Positions 12,590 through 24,420 of a stretch of 64,000 nt of DNA are shown in pieces (the stretch's first letter is position 1; the number at the start of each line of letters is the position of its first letter). The notes beneath the pieces are model-generated. The model worked only from the letters and a program-made list of their open reading frames with translations, was not told the origin of the DNA and searched no databases. The position numbers were made by a program, and so were the translations under genes. Source of the DNA: Warburgia ugandensis (lineage: Eukaryota; Streptophyta; Magnoliopsida; Canellales; Canellaceae); assembly GCA_035236585.1 (NCBI GenBank), contig CP141127.1, forward strand, positions 75,621,495 through 75,685,494, written 5' to 3'.

Positions 12590-13180
12590 TTATATTTTTC
12601 TATAGTTTTTATGGATCTAGCTAAAAAGTTTTAGCTTAATTAAATATGTCATATTTCAAGTTGCAGTGCTTTTTGAGTGGGCAAACAAGAAGAGTTACTG
12701 TAGACTAAATCGCAGTGAAATACAAACTGAATGGGTTGAGTATGTAACGAGTTTCAATTAGATCACTTGGAGTAACTACATGAACCAGAAATATATAACA
12801 AAGCATTTTTTTTCATTGACTTGTGTGTGTTCCTTTAGATTTTATTATTTTCTTTGATATATATATATATATTTGTATTTTAAGCATTAAATGAGTGAAA
12901 ATTTGGAGTGTGGGAATAAATGAGTATGGATGAAGTGAATTTGGGACTCGAAAATGAAGTGAATATGTGGTGGTTGAATTATGTAACTTTTATGAGATGA
13001 TGAATGAGAGGGTTACTTAGAGTGTGAAAGTAAATGTGAATGTGTATGGATTTACAAATGAAGTGAATGTGGATGTTAAAGACATTGCATGTGTTGTAGT
13101 TTCTTATATAAATTATTTTCAAGATAGATGTGGATGAATAATGATGAGTATGGATGTTTTGTAGCCATTATGGATGTATT
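12590..13180 (+). other. CACTA-1 3' untranslated region with TGAATG-rich sequence
   Basis: A (TA)n tract (12857-12871) is followed by short degenerate repeats built from 'GTGAATGTGGATG'-like words. CACTA-2 has the same type of sequence at 53995-54400, which supports placing both regions at the same point of related elements. Confidence 0.5.
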
Positions 13181-13598
13181 AGGTGTTTTATTTTAAGAAT
13201 GATTCAGGGTATCAAGAAAGAAGTAGATGCATGTTGTATTGGATATTTGGTTTTTCATGTTTATAAACATTATTTATATTAGGTGTATAGAATGTTTATT
13301 AATGTATACACCGGTGGTGGTGTATCAAGAAAGATGTTGATGCATTGTAGTGGATGGTGGTTTTGAATGTGTATGGAGATTGAAGTATTAAGTGTATATG
13401 ATGTTTGTTTTTTATAAAGAGTTTTTGAAGTATTAGGTTCATAAAATATTTGCTATTCAATGTATACACAAGTGGTAATGTATCCAAAAATTAAGATGTG
13501 GATGCATTGTAGTGGTTGTTGGTTTTTCATCTTTGTGGAGATTAAAGTATTATGTATGCATGATGTTTGTTATCCAATTAATGTATACATGTGGTATT
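13180..13598 (+). repeat. Degenerate tandem repeat inside CACTA-1 (left part)
   Basis: Roughly 150-160 bp units recur, each with 'TGTATACA', a 'GGTG.TATCAAGAA' segment, 'GATGCATTGTAGTGGATG' and 'GTATATGATGTTTGTT'. Three or so copies are visible before the solo LTR begins at 13599. The array resumes at 15883 with 'GGTATCAAGAAGTGGATAAA', so the LTR inserted into it. Confidence 0.7.
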
Positions 13599-14531
13599 TG
13601 TTGAGTTTTTCACAAGTGCATGGCTATTGTAGTCTAGCTAGTGCAAGTCCCGGTCCATTCCATGGGACACGACTTGAAAGGGTGGAGTTTACACAAATTT
13701 TAATTGTAATTTGGTAGAAATAATATTCAAGTCCATTATGCAGTCCATGAGTAAATAATTCCAAAATTAAGTAATCAAAACAAAAATGAAAGAGAATAAT
13801 AATTTACTAGAACTTTCCTGTTCTAATTGTTGTGTCATGCAGCAGATTACAACAAATGCTAATTAACAACAATTTAACTTCAACATAAATTAAATACAAA
13901 TACAAATTAACCGCTACTTCCCTATCTTATCCACTATGTCACATAGCGACTACAATAGGTCCTAGTTAATAAAAGAGCAACATAAGCTAAAAAGGAATCA
14001 ACCTTGGAATACACTATCTTCAGATAAGCAACACACGGATAAAACTAAACTGGAATAAGGAACAGGACACAACCGTCATTAAATTTGGGACACATAAGGA
14101 ATTTTAACTAAAGCCTAAAGGTTAAAAAATGGAATTTCTCTGGAAATTAAGTTTTAAATGAAACAAAGTGAAACTCAATGGAGAGAACGATAGAGGAAGA
14201 GGAAGAGGAGAAAGAGAGGGGGAAGAAGAAGTGAGGAAGGAGAAGATGGGGGAAACAGGAGAGAAACAAAGGGAAACCCGATCTTGGTTTTCTCCTCTGA
14301 GATGGCTGGAGACATAGAAAAAGAGAACTTTGGGCCGGCCGATGGAGCTAGGAGGAGTAGCCGACGATGGAGATGAGAAGAAGAAAAAAAACAAAGTGAG
14401 TACGGAGATCAGAGAGGAGCTGGTGTTGGAGACATCGACGACATTGGAGTAGGGAAATGGAACAGATTGGTTGCCGGCTCCGATGAGGCAAGAGAGATGA
14501 TAGCGGGGTTGGCTGGATGGAGAAGATGATG

Positions 14532-14678
<147 letters not shown>

Positions 14679-15457
14679 AGAAAGGGTGAAGGACGATTGG
14701 AGATGAAGAGAAGGAGATGAGTGTGGTGACTATCCGGGAGAATGGTCGCGGGTGGTCTGGGCTTTGTTACGTGGTGATGTGATCACCAGTGGTTCTGTCT
14801 GGGGTTTCCTACGGATGAAGGAGGGATCTGGACAAGGCTGTTGGGTGGTGAAATGAAGATAGAAAGAAATGGGGCATGGTTCTAGGTACCAAAACTGAAG
14901 GGAAGAACTGAGAAGAAGGGGGGAGAAGAGGAAATATATGGGGGCTGACTAGTTTGAAAAGAACAGAGAAGAAGGTGGATTGTGGAGAGGGAGCTATCAG
15001 TGAGATAGGGAATAGAAGGGAAACAAGGCTAAAGGAGAGAGGGAGAAGTAGGCATAGCTGCATGAAGAAGAACGAGAGAGATCTGGTTGGGTAGAGATAG
15101 ACAGAGGGGTTTCCATGCTTGCCTTTCGGTGTGTTGGGAAGCTAAAAGAGTGAGAGGTAAGAGGGAGTACAGTGAGGAGAAGAAAGGGAGTTATATGAAT
15201 AGAGGGGGAGAGAAAGAGAAAACTTTCCCTAGTGGAGGTGTGTCACACACCAATGTCTGCCAAAGAGGAGAGGAGGCAACAAGAGAGGGAGGAAAGCATC
15301 CGCTAGTCAGGCCTGTATCAGTGTTTCACTCACCTATGTTGGCTGCTGAGGAAATGAGAGATAGAATGGAAGAGAGAGATGGGGAAAAGAGAGGGAACAG
15401 GAGAGGCGAGTGAGGAACAGCCCTCCCTAACTCTCCTCTGTGAAGAGGAGAAAAGAT

Positions 15458-15504
15458 GAAGAAGAAGAAGAAGAAGAAGAAGAAGAAGAAGAAGAAGAAG
15501 AAGA
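15458..15504. repeat. (GAA)n microsatellite, about 47 bp
   Basis: About fifteen GAA units in the same LTR, 780 bp from the (GA)n array. Confidence 0.97.
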
Positions 15505-15882
15505 GGAGAGCCAGTGCTGCCCAATGTGCGGCTTTTATAAGGGGAACCCAAAAAGTTTCCTTTTTGGGCTTCCCATGCTTTGTTTGCCCATGCTTGTTTG
15601 CCATGGAATGTCAGCCATGACTCTAATGCTTAGCATTTGTAGATTCCATTGTAAAGTGGGACCCATCGAGTCTTTGATGATTTGGTCCCATCAAGTCAAT
15701 CTAAAGCCGTCCAAATTACTTTGGGTTAACTGTAAAACAAAGTACTAAATTAGGATCATTAACTTTTTTAAATTAACAATTGGATGATCGATTAAAGCTA
15801 AAATTAACTTAAAATTACTTAATTAAATAATCTAAAAAAACCTTAATCTAAGGTTATTTTAGGCAAAATTAAACACTCAATG

Positions 15883-16015
15883 GTATGGTATCAAGAAGTG
15901 GATAAATGTTGTGTATTAACAGGTTTTTAAGGTTTATAAACATTGTTTGAGTAACTGGTATACATAGGATGTCTATTATTCAATTGTATATAGGTGGTGG
16001 AGCTAAAAAATAAAA
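15883..16015 (+). repeat. Degenerate tandem repeat inside CACTA-1 (right part)
   Basis: Continuation of the 13180-13598 array after the solo LTR: TATCAAGAAGTGGATAAATG, then 'TTTATAAACATT', 'GGTATACATAGGATGT' and 'GGTGGTGGAGC'. Confidence 0.6.
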
Positions 16016-16019
16016 TTGA

Positions 16020-16775
16020 AAAAAATACTTTTAAAGTCATTTTTCACTAAATGACTTCAAAAATATATAATTTTTGAATTCGTTTAGGAAAAAACAACTT
16101 TAAAAGGCAAGAATTTTTTAAGTCATTTAAGAAAAAATGACTTTAAAAGTCCATCAAATGTGAGCTTTTGAAGTTGCTTATCTAGAAAACGACTTCAAAA
16201 GTTACAACTTTTGAAGTCGTTTAGTGTAAGTGACTTTAAAATATAATAAAAAAGGTTGAATTTTCAAAGTCGCTTATATGAAAACAACTTCTAAAGTCAC
16301 CAACTTTAAAGTTTTTTTTTATGTAAGCGACATCAAAAGTTCAACAAGCTGTGGTTCTTCTGAAGTCACTTATATGAAAATGACTTCTAAAGTCACCAAC
16401 TTTAGAAGTCATTATTTTGTAAGCAACTTCAAAAGTTCATCAAGATGTGGTTCTTTTGAAGTCGCTAATATGAAAATGACTTTTAAAGTCTCCAACTTTA
16501 GATGTCATTTTTCTATAAGGGACTTCAAAAGTCAATCAAATTTTGGTGATTTTGAAGTCGGTTTTATGAAAATTACTTCTAAATTTTGTGACTTTAGAAG
16601 TTGTTTTCATATAAGTGACTTCAAAAGTTTTGGAATTTTGAAGTCGCTTAAAAAAAACAACTTTGAATGTTTGTGACCTTTAAAGCCATTTATGTAAATG
16701 ACTTTACAAGTTGATGATTTTCCAAGTCGGCTTGGTAGAAGTCGCATATTAAGTGACTTCTATTATCACTTTTAA
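16020..16775 (+). repeat. Subterminal repeat array of CACTA-1
   Basis: About 750 bp of alternating direct and inverted copies of a roughly 10-bp word, AAGTCG.TT and its complement AA.CGACTT, spaced so that neighbouring copies can pair as hairpins (for example GAAGTCGCTTATATGAAAA followed by GACTTC). Such arrays are the binding sites for the CACTA-encoded DNA-binding protein. The open frame at 16278-16676 is a by-product of the repeat. Confidence 0.85.
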
Positions 16776-16805
16776 CTGACTTTAAAAGTCCCTTGTGTAG
16801 TAGTG
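16776..16805 (+). repeat. Right terminal inverted repeat of CACTA-1
   Basis: The element ends ...AAGTCCCTTGTGTAGTAGTG; the reverse complement starts CACTACTACACAAGGG, the superfamily signature. The flanking trinucleotide is ATG (16806-16808). No partner end was found in the window. Confidence 0.85.
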
Positions 16806-17557
16806 ATGATTTTTCTCAAAAAATAAGTTTTAAGGTCGTTAACACCCACTAACCACATCATTTTCAAGAAATGTAGCATTTCTTGATTCTACAATTCTAC
16901 TAATATGAGATGGACAATAAAACCTGTATCCCTTAGACTTTTTAGCATATCTAATAAAATATACACTAACAATCCTCAAGTCATTCCCAAACGCGTATAT
17001 GTCTTGAACTTGGTTTCCAACCCTTCCATAATTCAAATGGCATTTTGGAAATGGCCTTAGTTGGAACTCAGTTTAATATATACACTACTATTTTTAGAGC
17101 TTCACTCCATAATGATAGAGAAAGATTAGAGTTGCTAAGCATACTCCTCACCATATCCATTAAAGTTCTTTTTCTTCTTTCTGCTACAACATTTTGATCT
17201 AGTGAGCCAAGTAAGGTGGTTTGAGTTACAATACCTTACTATTGAAGAAACTTAGCTAATGGACTAAGTACCTTTCCATTCCCTATGCACCTACCATAAT
17301 ATTCATCACCTCTATCAGATCTTAAGATTTTAATTTGGTTGCCACATTATTTCTATACCACTACTTTATATATTTTAAAAGCATCCAACACTCTTGTTAT
17401 GAAGCAAGTAGAGATACATAAATCTTGAGTAGTCATCTATAAAGATAATATAATATTTCTAACCATCTAAGCTTATGTCAAAACAACAAATGTCAATATG
17501 TATAATCTTTAATATGTCAAAACTCCTCTTAGTACCCTTTATTGACTTGTTGGTCTA
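16806..17557 (-). pseudogene. Copia integrase core and C-terminal linker
   Basis: Minus-strand pieces include 'LRSDRGDEYYGRCIGNG' (a catalytic Asp), 'NVVAERRKRTLMDMVRSML' (the catalytic Glu in the V-A-E-R-R block), 'PFELWKGWKPS' and, at 17036-16842, 'VSVYFIRYAKKSKGYRFYCPS' and 'RIVESRNATFLENDVVSG'. Stops and frameshifts break the frame. The end abuts the CACTA-1 terminal repeat. Confidence 0.85.
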
Positions 17558-17740
17558 CTAACCTATAATGTAGTCCACACATGAATCAAAATCTGTAAAA
17601 TCAAGAGTTTCAAGAACTCCATTATTTACTAATATTTTGATTCCATCAATGGAGATATGTCCCAACCTTTGGTGCCATAACATAGACAATTTCTCATTCA
17701 TAGCATTACACTTAGCACTAGCATTATCATGCACAACCAC
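17558..17740 (-). pseudogene. Copia GAG-pre-integrase domain
   Basis: A 60-residue frame contains 'LSMLWHQRLGHISIDGIKIL' and 'GVLETLDFTDFDSCVDYIIG', the His-containing LWH.RLGH signature and downstream Cys pair of copia elements. It lies directly upstream of the integrase core in the element's sense. Confidence 0.9.
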
Positions 17741-18039
17741 TACTTCATTGGAGACATCATTATTTAATTAAATTTTGAATAAACCATCATCCATTGTACC
17801 ATTTCCAACAACCACTAAATTTTTATATAAATTAAAATAGGATTCATGAAAATAAAGGGAAAATCCAAGTGATACAAGTTTAGATACAAAAATTAAATTT
17901 CTAGAAAAACTAGGAATATATAAGGTTCGCCCCAAATCAAGTACAAAACCAATTTGTAAAACTAGTCTATATGTCCTCCCAACTCAAACAAGTGAACGCA
18001 TCTATTTTCCTGAATAGATACTCCGTTCACTTTTCATCT

Positions 18040-18250
18040 GTCTTCTTTGGTTTAGAAAACCCTGCATGATATTACAAATATGGATTGCAGAACTAGAATC
18101 AATCCACCATGTGGTATGTGAAACAATGACCATATTGATTCATAACATACAAAACATTTAAGATTACCTTTCTTCTTTAGCCAAGCCTTCCTTTTAGGGA
18201 AATATTTTCTTATGTATCCCTTTTTTTACAAAAGAAACACCTAGTAGCCT
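18040..18250 (-). pseudogene. Copia zinc-knuckle and protease remnants
   Basis: About 18243-18172 reads 'CFFCKKKGYIRKYFPKRKAW', a CCHC knuckle in which the His and last Cys positions are replaced. About 18115-18055 reads 'WWIDSSSAIHICNIMQGF', equivalent to the copia protease motif with the usual D-S-G altered to D-S-S. Both are non-functional. Confidence 0.7.
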
Positions 18251-18299
18251 CCTTTTTGTCAGCATGGTAAACAACTTTGCCTTTGCCTTTTCCTTTATA

Positions 18300-19038
18300 G
18301 GCTTATCTTTTGTCCTTTTTATGGATTTCAATATGTGCACTTTCATCCATATCTTGAACTAATCTTCCTTCTTCTTGAACACACATGGTAAAAAGTTCAT
18401 TAATTGACCATTTTTCTTTATGTGTGTTGTATGAAATTTTGAATGGTCCATATTGAGAAGGGAGATAATTCAAGATAAGTGCACTAAAAAGGACTTAGAA
18501 ATTTCAATTTGTAATCACTTCAACTAAGTAGCTATGTCCCTCATCATCATAATGTGCTTGTGCACTCCATTAGTGCCAGTGAGTCACATTGATGACAACT
18601 TATTCATCAAGGTGCTATCCAATGCTTTATCAAATGACTTAAATTGTTCATCAATGTATTTCATGGGATCTTTGACATTTACAAACTCAAGTACCACCTA
18701 TGGATGATAGTACTAATCCAAGATTTAATGAACATCAAATTTAAGCGATTAGATCACTCCCAATTTTCATACAAAGTGATCTCAACATTGGTGTTAATTT
18801 CTGTGATTTCAGGAGGCTCTTCCCTTTGAAGAGCATAATCAAGATCCATACACCCTATATGAAGAAGAATTTTCTCCTTCAAGAATTTATAGTTGTCACC
18901 ACTCAAGTATGGAACATCAAATGTTTCATCAAATAATATCAAATATTGAATAATTGCAAATAAATAAATAACATTCTTACTAACAATTATGAGGCACAAA
19001 CTATCAAATATAATGATAAGATTACTAATGCAAGTCAA
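18300..19038 (-). pseudogene. Copia gag
   Basis: The minus-strand frame 19038-18754 reads 'FDVPYLSGDNYKFLKEKILLHIGCMDLDYALQREEP' in pieces, the standard N-terminus of copia gag. After a shift, pieces such as 'FKSFDKALDSTLMNKLSSM', 'GVHKHIMMMRDIA' and 'ISKSFLVH' follow down to about 18350. Several stops are present. Confidence 0.85.
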
Positions 19039-20250
19039 ATCAAATAAATATGAATAAGCATGTCATTAAAATCTCCATGTGAGCAAAATTTAAACAGAAA
19101 ATTGATTTGCCTAAATTTATGGTGTAACTAGTAAATTATAAATATTTCTTAATGTTTTGGGCTAATTAAGAAATAAAATTTAATTTTACTATTTCATCCT
19201 AATTAATCATAATAATATAATAATTTTTCTGTGGGGTAAAATTATAATACTAATATGTTTAATTAGAATTTGATGTCATTTAAAACTTAATGTGATCTAT
19301 ATTTTAATTAAATACTTAATATATGTATTTTCATATTTAAAGATGTTGTGGCTATTCCTCCAATATTATATACATATTGATCACATGACATCCAAAACCA
19401 TTAAATTGAATTAAGACATTTCCATATAAGCATAACATAAATAAAAGAAAAATAATATATGATGCTAACAATGTCTTAAAAATGAACTTTAATTATTGAC
19501 TAATTTAGAAAATTTTTCTCAATTAATAGCCAATTATTTTAAAATTTATGAATAATTTTAAATTAATTGGGCAAATTCCTCAAGTATAAAAATTTTGAGG
19601 AAACTTTATAAGGGGTGTAGCATGTGTTGTCACAAAATTTCTCCCTTTTTATAATAATAATTATATATATATATATCCCTTTTAACCCTAGCTCTAATCT
19701 CATTTCTACCGACCTTTTCCTTAAACAAAAAACCCTAAAACCGCAATCAACATCTCCTCCCATCAGTGATCTATGAATCTAGGCATCACATCCAACAAGG
19801 AGATCCCACTTAGCTATCGGTGTTTTCATGCTTGCTATGCCAGCAAGTAATAGATAGGAGAAGAAGATTAGAGCTCGACCAACTAGATCAAGGGATCGTG
19901 TTTCTAGATTGAGCCCATGAGGGAGAAATAGGAGAAACATAGTGGTGGTGCACCCAATTAGTCACCTCTATTTGGGCTGATCGGTGAAAGGGAAGGGTTG
20001 TGGCTACTGATCCAACAGTCACGTCGAATTCGTAGCATTGGTCTTGGGAAACAGTAGCCAAGGAAATAGCAAGTAGAAAGAGAAAGAGAAAGAGGATTAG
20101 GTGCAGCTGGCTAGATCAGGTGACCATTTCGATCAGCTACATCTATGAGAAGAACGGATGAGGTTTTCCCACCTTTTGTTACTACACCCTCTACTGTCAG
20201 TCCAATTCCCAACAGAAACATTGTTGTGTGGTCCTACAGTTCTGGAGATG
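19039..20250 (-). other. Leader or unassigned region between copia gag and its 5' LTR
   Basis: AT-rich for about 600 bp (19040-19660, with a (TA)n tract near 19660-19675), then a more balanced stretch (19680-20300) with no recognised coding sequence. No clear primer-binding site was seen. An additional small insertion here is possible. Confidence 0.4.
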
Positions 20251-20795
20251 AGGCTTGGTAGCCCTGGACTAGTGCCAAAATTGAGGATGATTTTTTCAGC
20301 CAGAGTATGGTAACTTTAAGTTCTAGACTACAAGTTTCTCTAAGTAATTGCTAAAATATTAAGGCAATTTAGCCTCGTAATCTATCTATATTTTAATTAT
20401 TTAGGTAGATGATTTCAGTAATTAGAAGACTGCTAGGCAGAGGAATAAAAATCTGCTCTTTACCACACGTAAACTGATCTACACATATTTATAGTTATCA
20501 AAGTGGAAGCAATAGTTAAATAATTACGAACTTACCTCTAGCCATATCAATGTATTTGAAATTGTCTTCAAGAGTATCTTTTGATTCTTAAGAAGTGATG
20601 AATAATGGTTTATGCAGAGTCTTGATTGATTCTCTTACTTCTTTGAATTAGGGACCCCTTTATTTATAAATCTTCTATTTGGTTAATGGCAACTATCCTT
20701 CCATCAAGGTTAATTGCCATAAGCAATTACCTCACACATGTTAACGTTGGACTTTTGAACCAAAAATGTTATGGACCACAAAATAAATTGTAACA
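20250..20795 (-). repeat. 5' LTR of the minus-strand copia half (inner end approximate)
   Basis: Sense start TGTTACAATTTATTTTGTGG at 20795. Reverse-complemented, it aligns with the LTR at 24421: 'GATGGAAGGATA.TTGC' then 'GGGTCCCTAATTC' then 'TGG/TAGCTA.AGGTAAGT', in the same order and spacing. Divergence is substantial. The 3' end of the LTR is not resolved. Confidence 0.7.
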
Positions 20796-22416
20796 AAACT
20801 AAGAAGATGGATAGACATGCTGATGACCAAACACTTAGGTCTAAGATGCATTTTGACAGTAGAGTAGACAAAACAGATAAACCCAATCCCAGAGTAAAAA
20901 TAGATCAAATCAATCCAATATGTCCACAATCTACATGGATATATCCACAGATATCCATTTAAAAGGGCATTTTGAAAATTTAAATTAGAAAATGATATAA
21001 CCCATAGATGTTGACTACTCTTGAAATATCCAAACTGTTAATCTTGTTTGGCACTCCAAAAAAGGTGGACCATGAAAATTTATTGCATTTGAATGATCCT
21101 AACCCCTTGTTTTAATTCTCTATCAAAAAGAAAAAGAAATCAATGACTTTAACTAAGATATAAGAATCTAATACTTTTGAAATATAAGGCATTTTCAGCA
21201 AGAATAATGCTTTAGTTCTTCTAAAAGAAATCAAAATTGACAATTTTATATGACGTATGACAAATGGATAAATAATTTGCAAATCCATGATCTGCATTCA
21301 AATCGAAAACAATTTGGGGGTTTTTTATCTGTGACTACCAATCTGAATCTATGAGGATCCTATCCATTCAATCCGCTTATTGGTTTTACCAATACTATTG
21401 AAATGTTAGTATCTTTCCACCTAAGGGAAAGAATTGGACCACCTAACATGACATGAGAGTGAAAATCATGGGCTCTCAATTGAATGACCTCTTAGGTGGA
21501 GATTTCACACATCTCCTCTTTGGTCATCTTACATCTCTTTTCAGAAAGCCTAGTCTCCCATTTCATTAGCGGCGATTGTTTAGTGTTCCTTATGAAAGAA
21601 AATTTCATAGTACTTTTCCTATTTTTGGCCTAGTACATTTTGGATGTTTCACAAATCCCACTACATGTGAAAGGGAAATGAAGGAGACATGCACTCTTGT
21701 CATGATCCTTGCAAGGAGTCCACATGTAATCAAAACATGTATAAAGTATAAGTAATGCATATAAGATCACAATTATTTCCATTCAGATCATGGGTGTGTT
21801 CTGTTAGCTCCATATTTCTTCCTTCTTCTTCTTCTTCTTCTTTACTAAATATATGAATCCATTTCCACTTGGTTGTGGTACAAGAAATCTTTCCTAACAA
21901 AGGCATCGAACCAACTTGGCCAAGAGCATGTTTGAACCTATTTATTTGTAATAAAAATCAACTTGGAATTTTATGGATAATTCATAAGGCTAGGATTATC
22001 ATTTACAAGGTTCCACCTAAGGTGGTAACAGGAATGTCGGGGTAGACCCTTCACTGCCTTGTTCTTAATGCTTTTATCCTACCCTATCCCAACATTAGCT
22101 GACTTTAGGTCACAGGTTCCTGCCCTTAATGATAATTTTCTATCCTTCACCAAACTTGTATTATAACTTGCTCTTTGTTCAAAATTTTCTATTTTCTAAC
22201 TAAAATGTGTTATAGTATACATATTATTCTATATTGTCACACTTCCAATAGTATTTCCTTAAAATTACAATTCTTATACCTTCAAATAACTAAATAAGAA
22301 ACCATAAATAAAACTTTCTTCAAACAATCTTCTTCTGTTTCTTCTAGAATTTTACTCTTCTCGATAATCTACCTTCTTTTTTTTTAGTAATATGAGATAT
22401 TAAACGTATCCCATGT
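20796..22416. other. Unassigned spacer between inverted copia halves
   Basis: AT-rich sequence with a short (CTT)n tract near 21822-21841 and no recognised coding region, terminal repeat or CACTA end. If the copia halves once formed one element, this is the flanking DNA that was inverted together with the 5' half. Confidence 0.4.
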
Positions 22417-23485
22417 TAATAATGTTTTAGTAGATCCTATTGAACATCAACCACAACAAGTTGATGATTAGAAGCCTACACAAGAGGCTAATAATATACT
22501 ATTGAGGAAATCTACTAGAGTAATGAAATCAACAATTTTTACTGATTGCATTATCTACCTACAAGAAAAATTTAAACATACGTCGCTTTCATACATCAAC
22601 ATATATTTAAAAACTCAATACATTTATTTTAAAACATCAACTAACATCTCATTAGTTCAATAGTGCAACATGCATCCATCTCTCACATTAACTAGCACAC
22701 ATCATGCATCATGTCATCATCTCAATGAATAAAGTGATAATTAAGTGTTAAAACACTAGAATCACATCTCAACTCAAGAATAGTCAAGTCCATTACCAAA
22801 TCATTTTTGAGCATATCAACTCACAAAGCTTGATCAAAGCCAAACAAAATGCACAAAGTGATAATAAAGTTTCAAAACATTAAAATAACACGTTAACTCC
22901 AAAATAGGCAAATCCATGCCAAATCAAGTCATAAGCACTCATATCGACCAAACAAATTCATCTATGAAGGATGAGATGGAATTTAAGACACAATATGATC
23001 TGGAATCTTATAGAGTTACCTTCTAGGACTAAGACTATTGGTTGTAAATGGGTTTTCAAAACTAAGAAAGACACATTAGGCAACATTGAGTGATACAAGG
23101 CAATACTTGTTGCAAAAGGTTTAATACAAAAGGAAGGAATTAATTATTGAGAAATATTTTCTTCTATTTCTAAAAAGGATTCTCTCTATATCATCATGCC
23201 ATTAATTGCTCATTTTGACTTAGATTTACATAAAATGGATATGAAAATGACATTCCTCAATGATGATTTAGAGGAAGAGACCTATATGAAACACGTTAAG
23301 GGTTTTGTCTCAATTAGTTTCCAAACTTAAAAAGTCTATATACGAACTAAAGCAAATCTTGTCTTAGTGGTATTTGAAATTTTATTATGTTATCTCTTCA
23401 TTTCGTTTCGTAGAGAACATTACAAATGAATGTATATATCACAAAGTTAGAGGGAGTAAAATTATTTTTCTAGTTAAAGTAACCC
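22417..23485 (+). pseudogene. Copia reverse transcriptase, internally disrupted
   Basis: Recognised pieces are 'MKDEMEFKTQYDLES', 'TIGCKWVFKTKKDTLGNIE', 'FDLDLHKMDMKMTFLND', 'DLEEETYMKHVKGF' and 'ENITNECIYHKVRGSKIIF'. A segment of about 370 bp (22590-22960), including a degenerate tandem duplication, interrupts the N-terminal part. The catalytic YVDD region is deleted: the sequence jumps near 23478 from 'IIFLVK' to the RNase H spacer. Several stops are present. Confidence 0.85.
22715..22945 (+). repeat. Degenerate tandem duplication, about 125-bp unit
   Basis: Two copies share 'AAAGTGATAATTAAG/AAAGT', 'TTAAAACACTA/CATTAAAATAACAC', 'CTCAACTC/GTTAACTCCAA' and 'CCATTACCAAATCA/CCATGCCAAATCAA'. 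They lie inside the copia RT region and do not belong to it. Confidence 0.55.
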
Positions 23486-24036
23486 AGGTTTGGATCACTA
23501 AAGAGCTACAAAGAAGGTCATGAGATACCTTCAAGGGACTAAAGATTTCATGCTTACATATAGATAGACCGACGACTTAGAGGTTGTTCAATAATTAGAT
23601 TGAGACTTTGTTGGTTGTGTTGATTCTTGTAAATCAATGTCTGGATATATCTTTTTATTTGTTAGAGGAGCTATATCTTGGAGGAGTGCAAAACAATCTT
23701 TGATTGCTACTTCTACTATGGAAGCAGAGTTTGTTTCTTGCTTTAAGGCTACAAAACATGGTATTTGGTTGAAGAGTTTCAGCTCTAGGCTTTGAGTAGT
23801 TGATTCTATTTCTATGTCCACTGAAGATATACTATGGCAATTTAGCTTCTTTGTTCTTTGCCACAGATAATAAGAGTGGAAGTCAAAGCAAGCATATTGA
23901 TATCAAGTACTTAGTAGTTAGAGGGCATATTAAAAGGAATGAAGTGCTTGTTGAACCCATACATACTGAATTGATGATTGTTGATCCATTAATGAAAGGC
24001 ATGCCACTAAAGTTGTTTATGGATCATGTAACATGA
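23486..24036 (+). pseudogene. Copia RNase H
   Basis: Pieces read 'KKVMRYLQGTKDFMLTY', 'GCVDSCKSMSGYIFLFV', 'GAISWRSAKQSLIATSTMEA' and, to the stop at 24036, 'NKSGSQSKHIDIKYLVVR' and 'ELMIVDPLMKGMPLKLFMDH'. These are the conserved C-terminal pol motifs of copia. A frameshift lies near 23800. Confidence 0.88.
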
Positions 24037-24409
24037 ACTAGACTTTGTTCTAATTTGTCACTTTCTATTTGAATCATGATGCTATATTTATAGCACATAC
24101 TAGTAACGAAACTCTGAATTTAGGAATTTGTTTCTATTTTTGTTGGTGCACATTTATGATTGGCATGACAAATATTTGTGTTTGGACCTAGAATAAGCAT
24201 TTAAGGCTTACTCATAAAGAAAAAATACCATATAAAAGACTTTTCAAAGAATAAAATTACATTGCAATACATATAAGGTAATACTTGTTTTGTAAAGAAA
24301 TTACCACCATGATTAATGCAATGGATTTCCTTGTTTGAGCATAAAGCATAAAGCATTTGAGACTAGTATGTTAAGATTTTAGAATTTGTAAAGTATAAAT
24401 TCTTGGACC

Positions 24410-24420
24410 AAGTGGGAGAA
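24410..24420 (+). other. Polypurine tract of the plus-strand copia half
   Basis: AAGTGGGAGAA immediately precedes the LTR start TGTTAG, the canonical copia arrangement. Confidence 0.75.

Larger units (their letters stand above)
16806..20795 (-). mobile_element. 5' half of a Ty1/copia element (LTR-gag-PR-IN), minus strand
   Basis: Reading leftward: a 5' LTR beginning TGTTACAATTTATTTTG at 20795, a long AT-rich leader, gag (19038-18340), a zinc-knuckle remnant, a protease remnant, the GAG-pre-integrase domain and integrase. The reading stops at the CACTA-1 end within the linker that normally separates integrase from reverse transcriptase ('FLENDVVSG'). No reverse transcriptase follows on this strand; the complementary half lies at 22417-24910 on the plus strand. 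Confidence 0.85.

Noticed and set aside
16278-16676. 132-codon frame with internal repeats
   Set aside because: It is the translation of the CACTA-1 subterminal repeat array.
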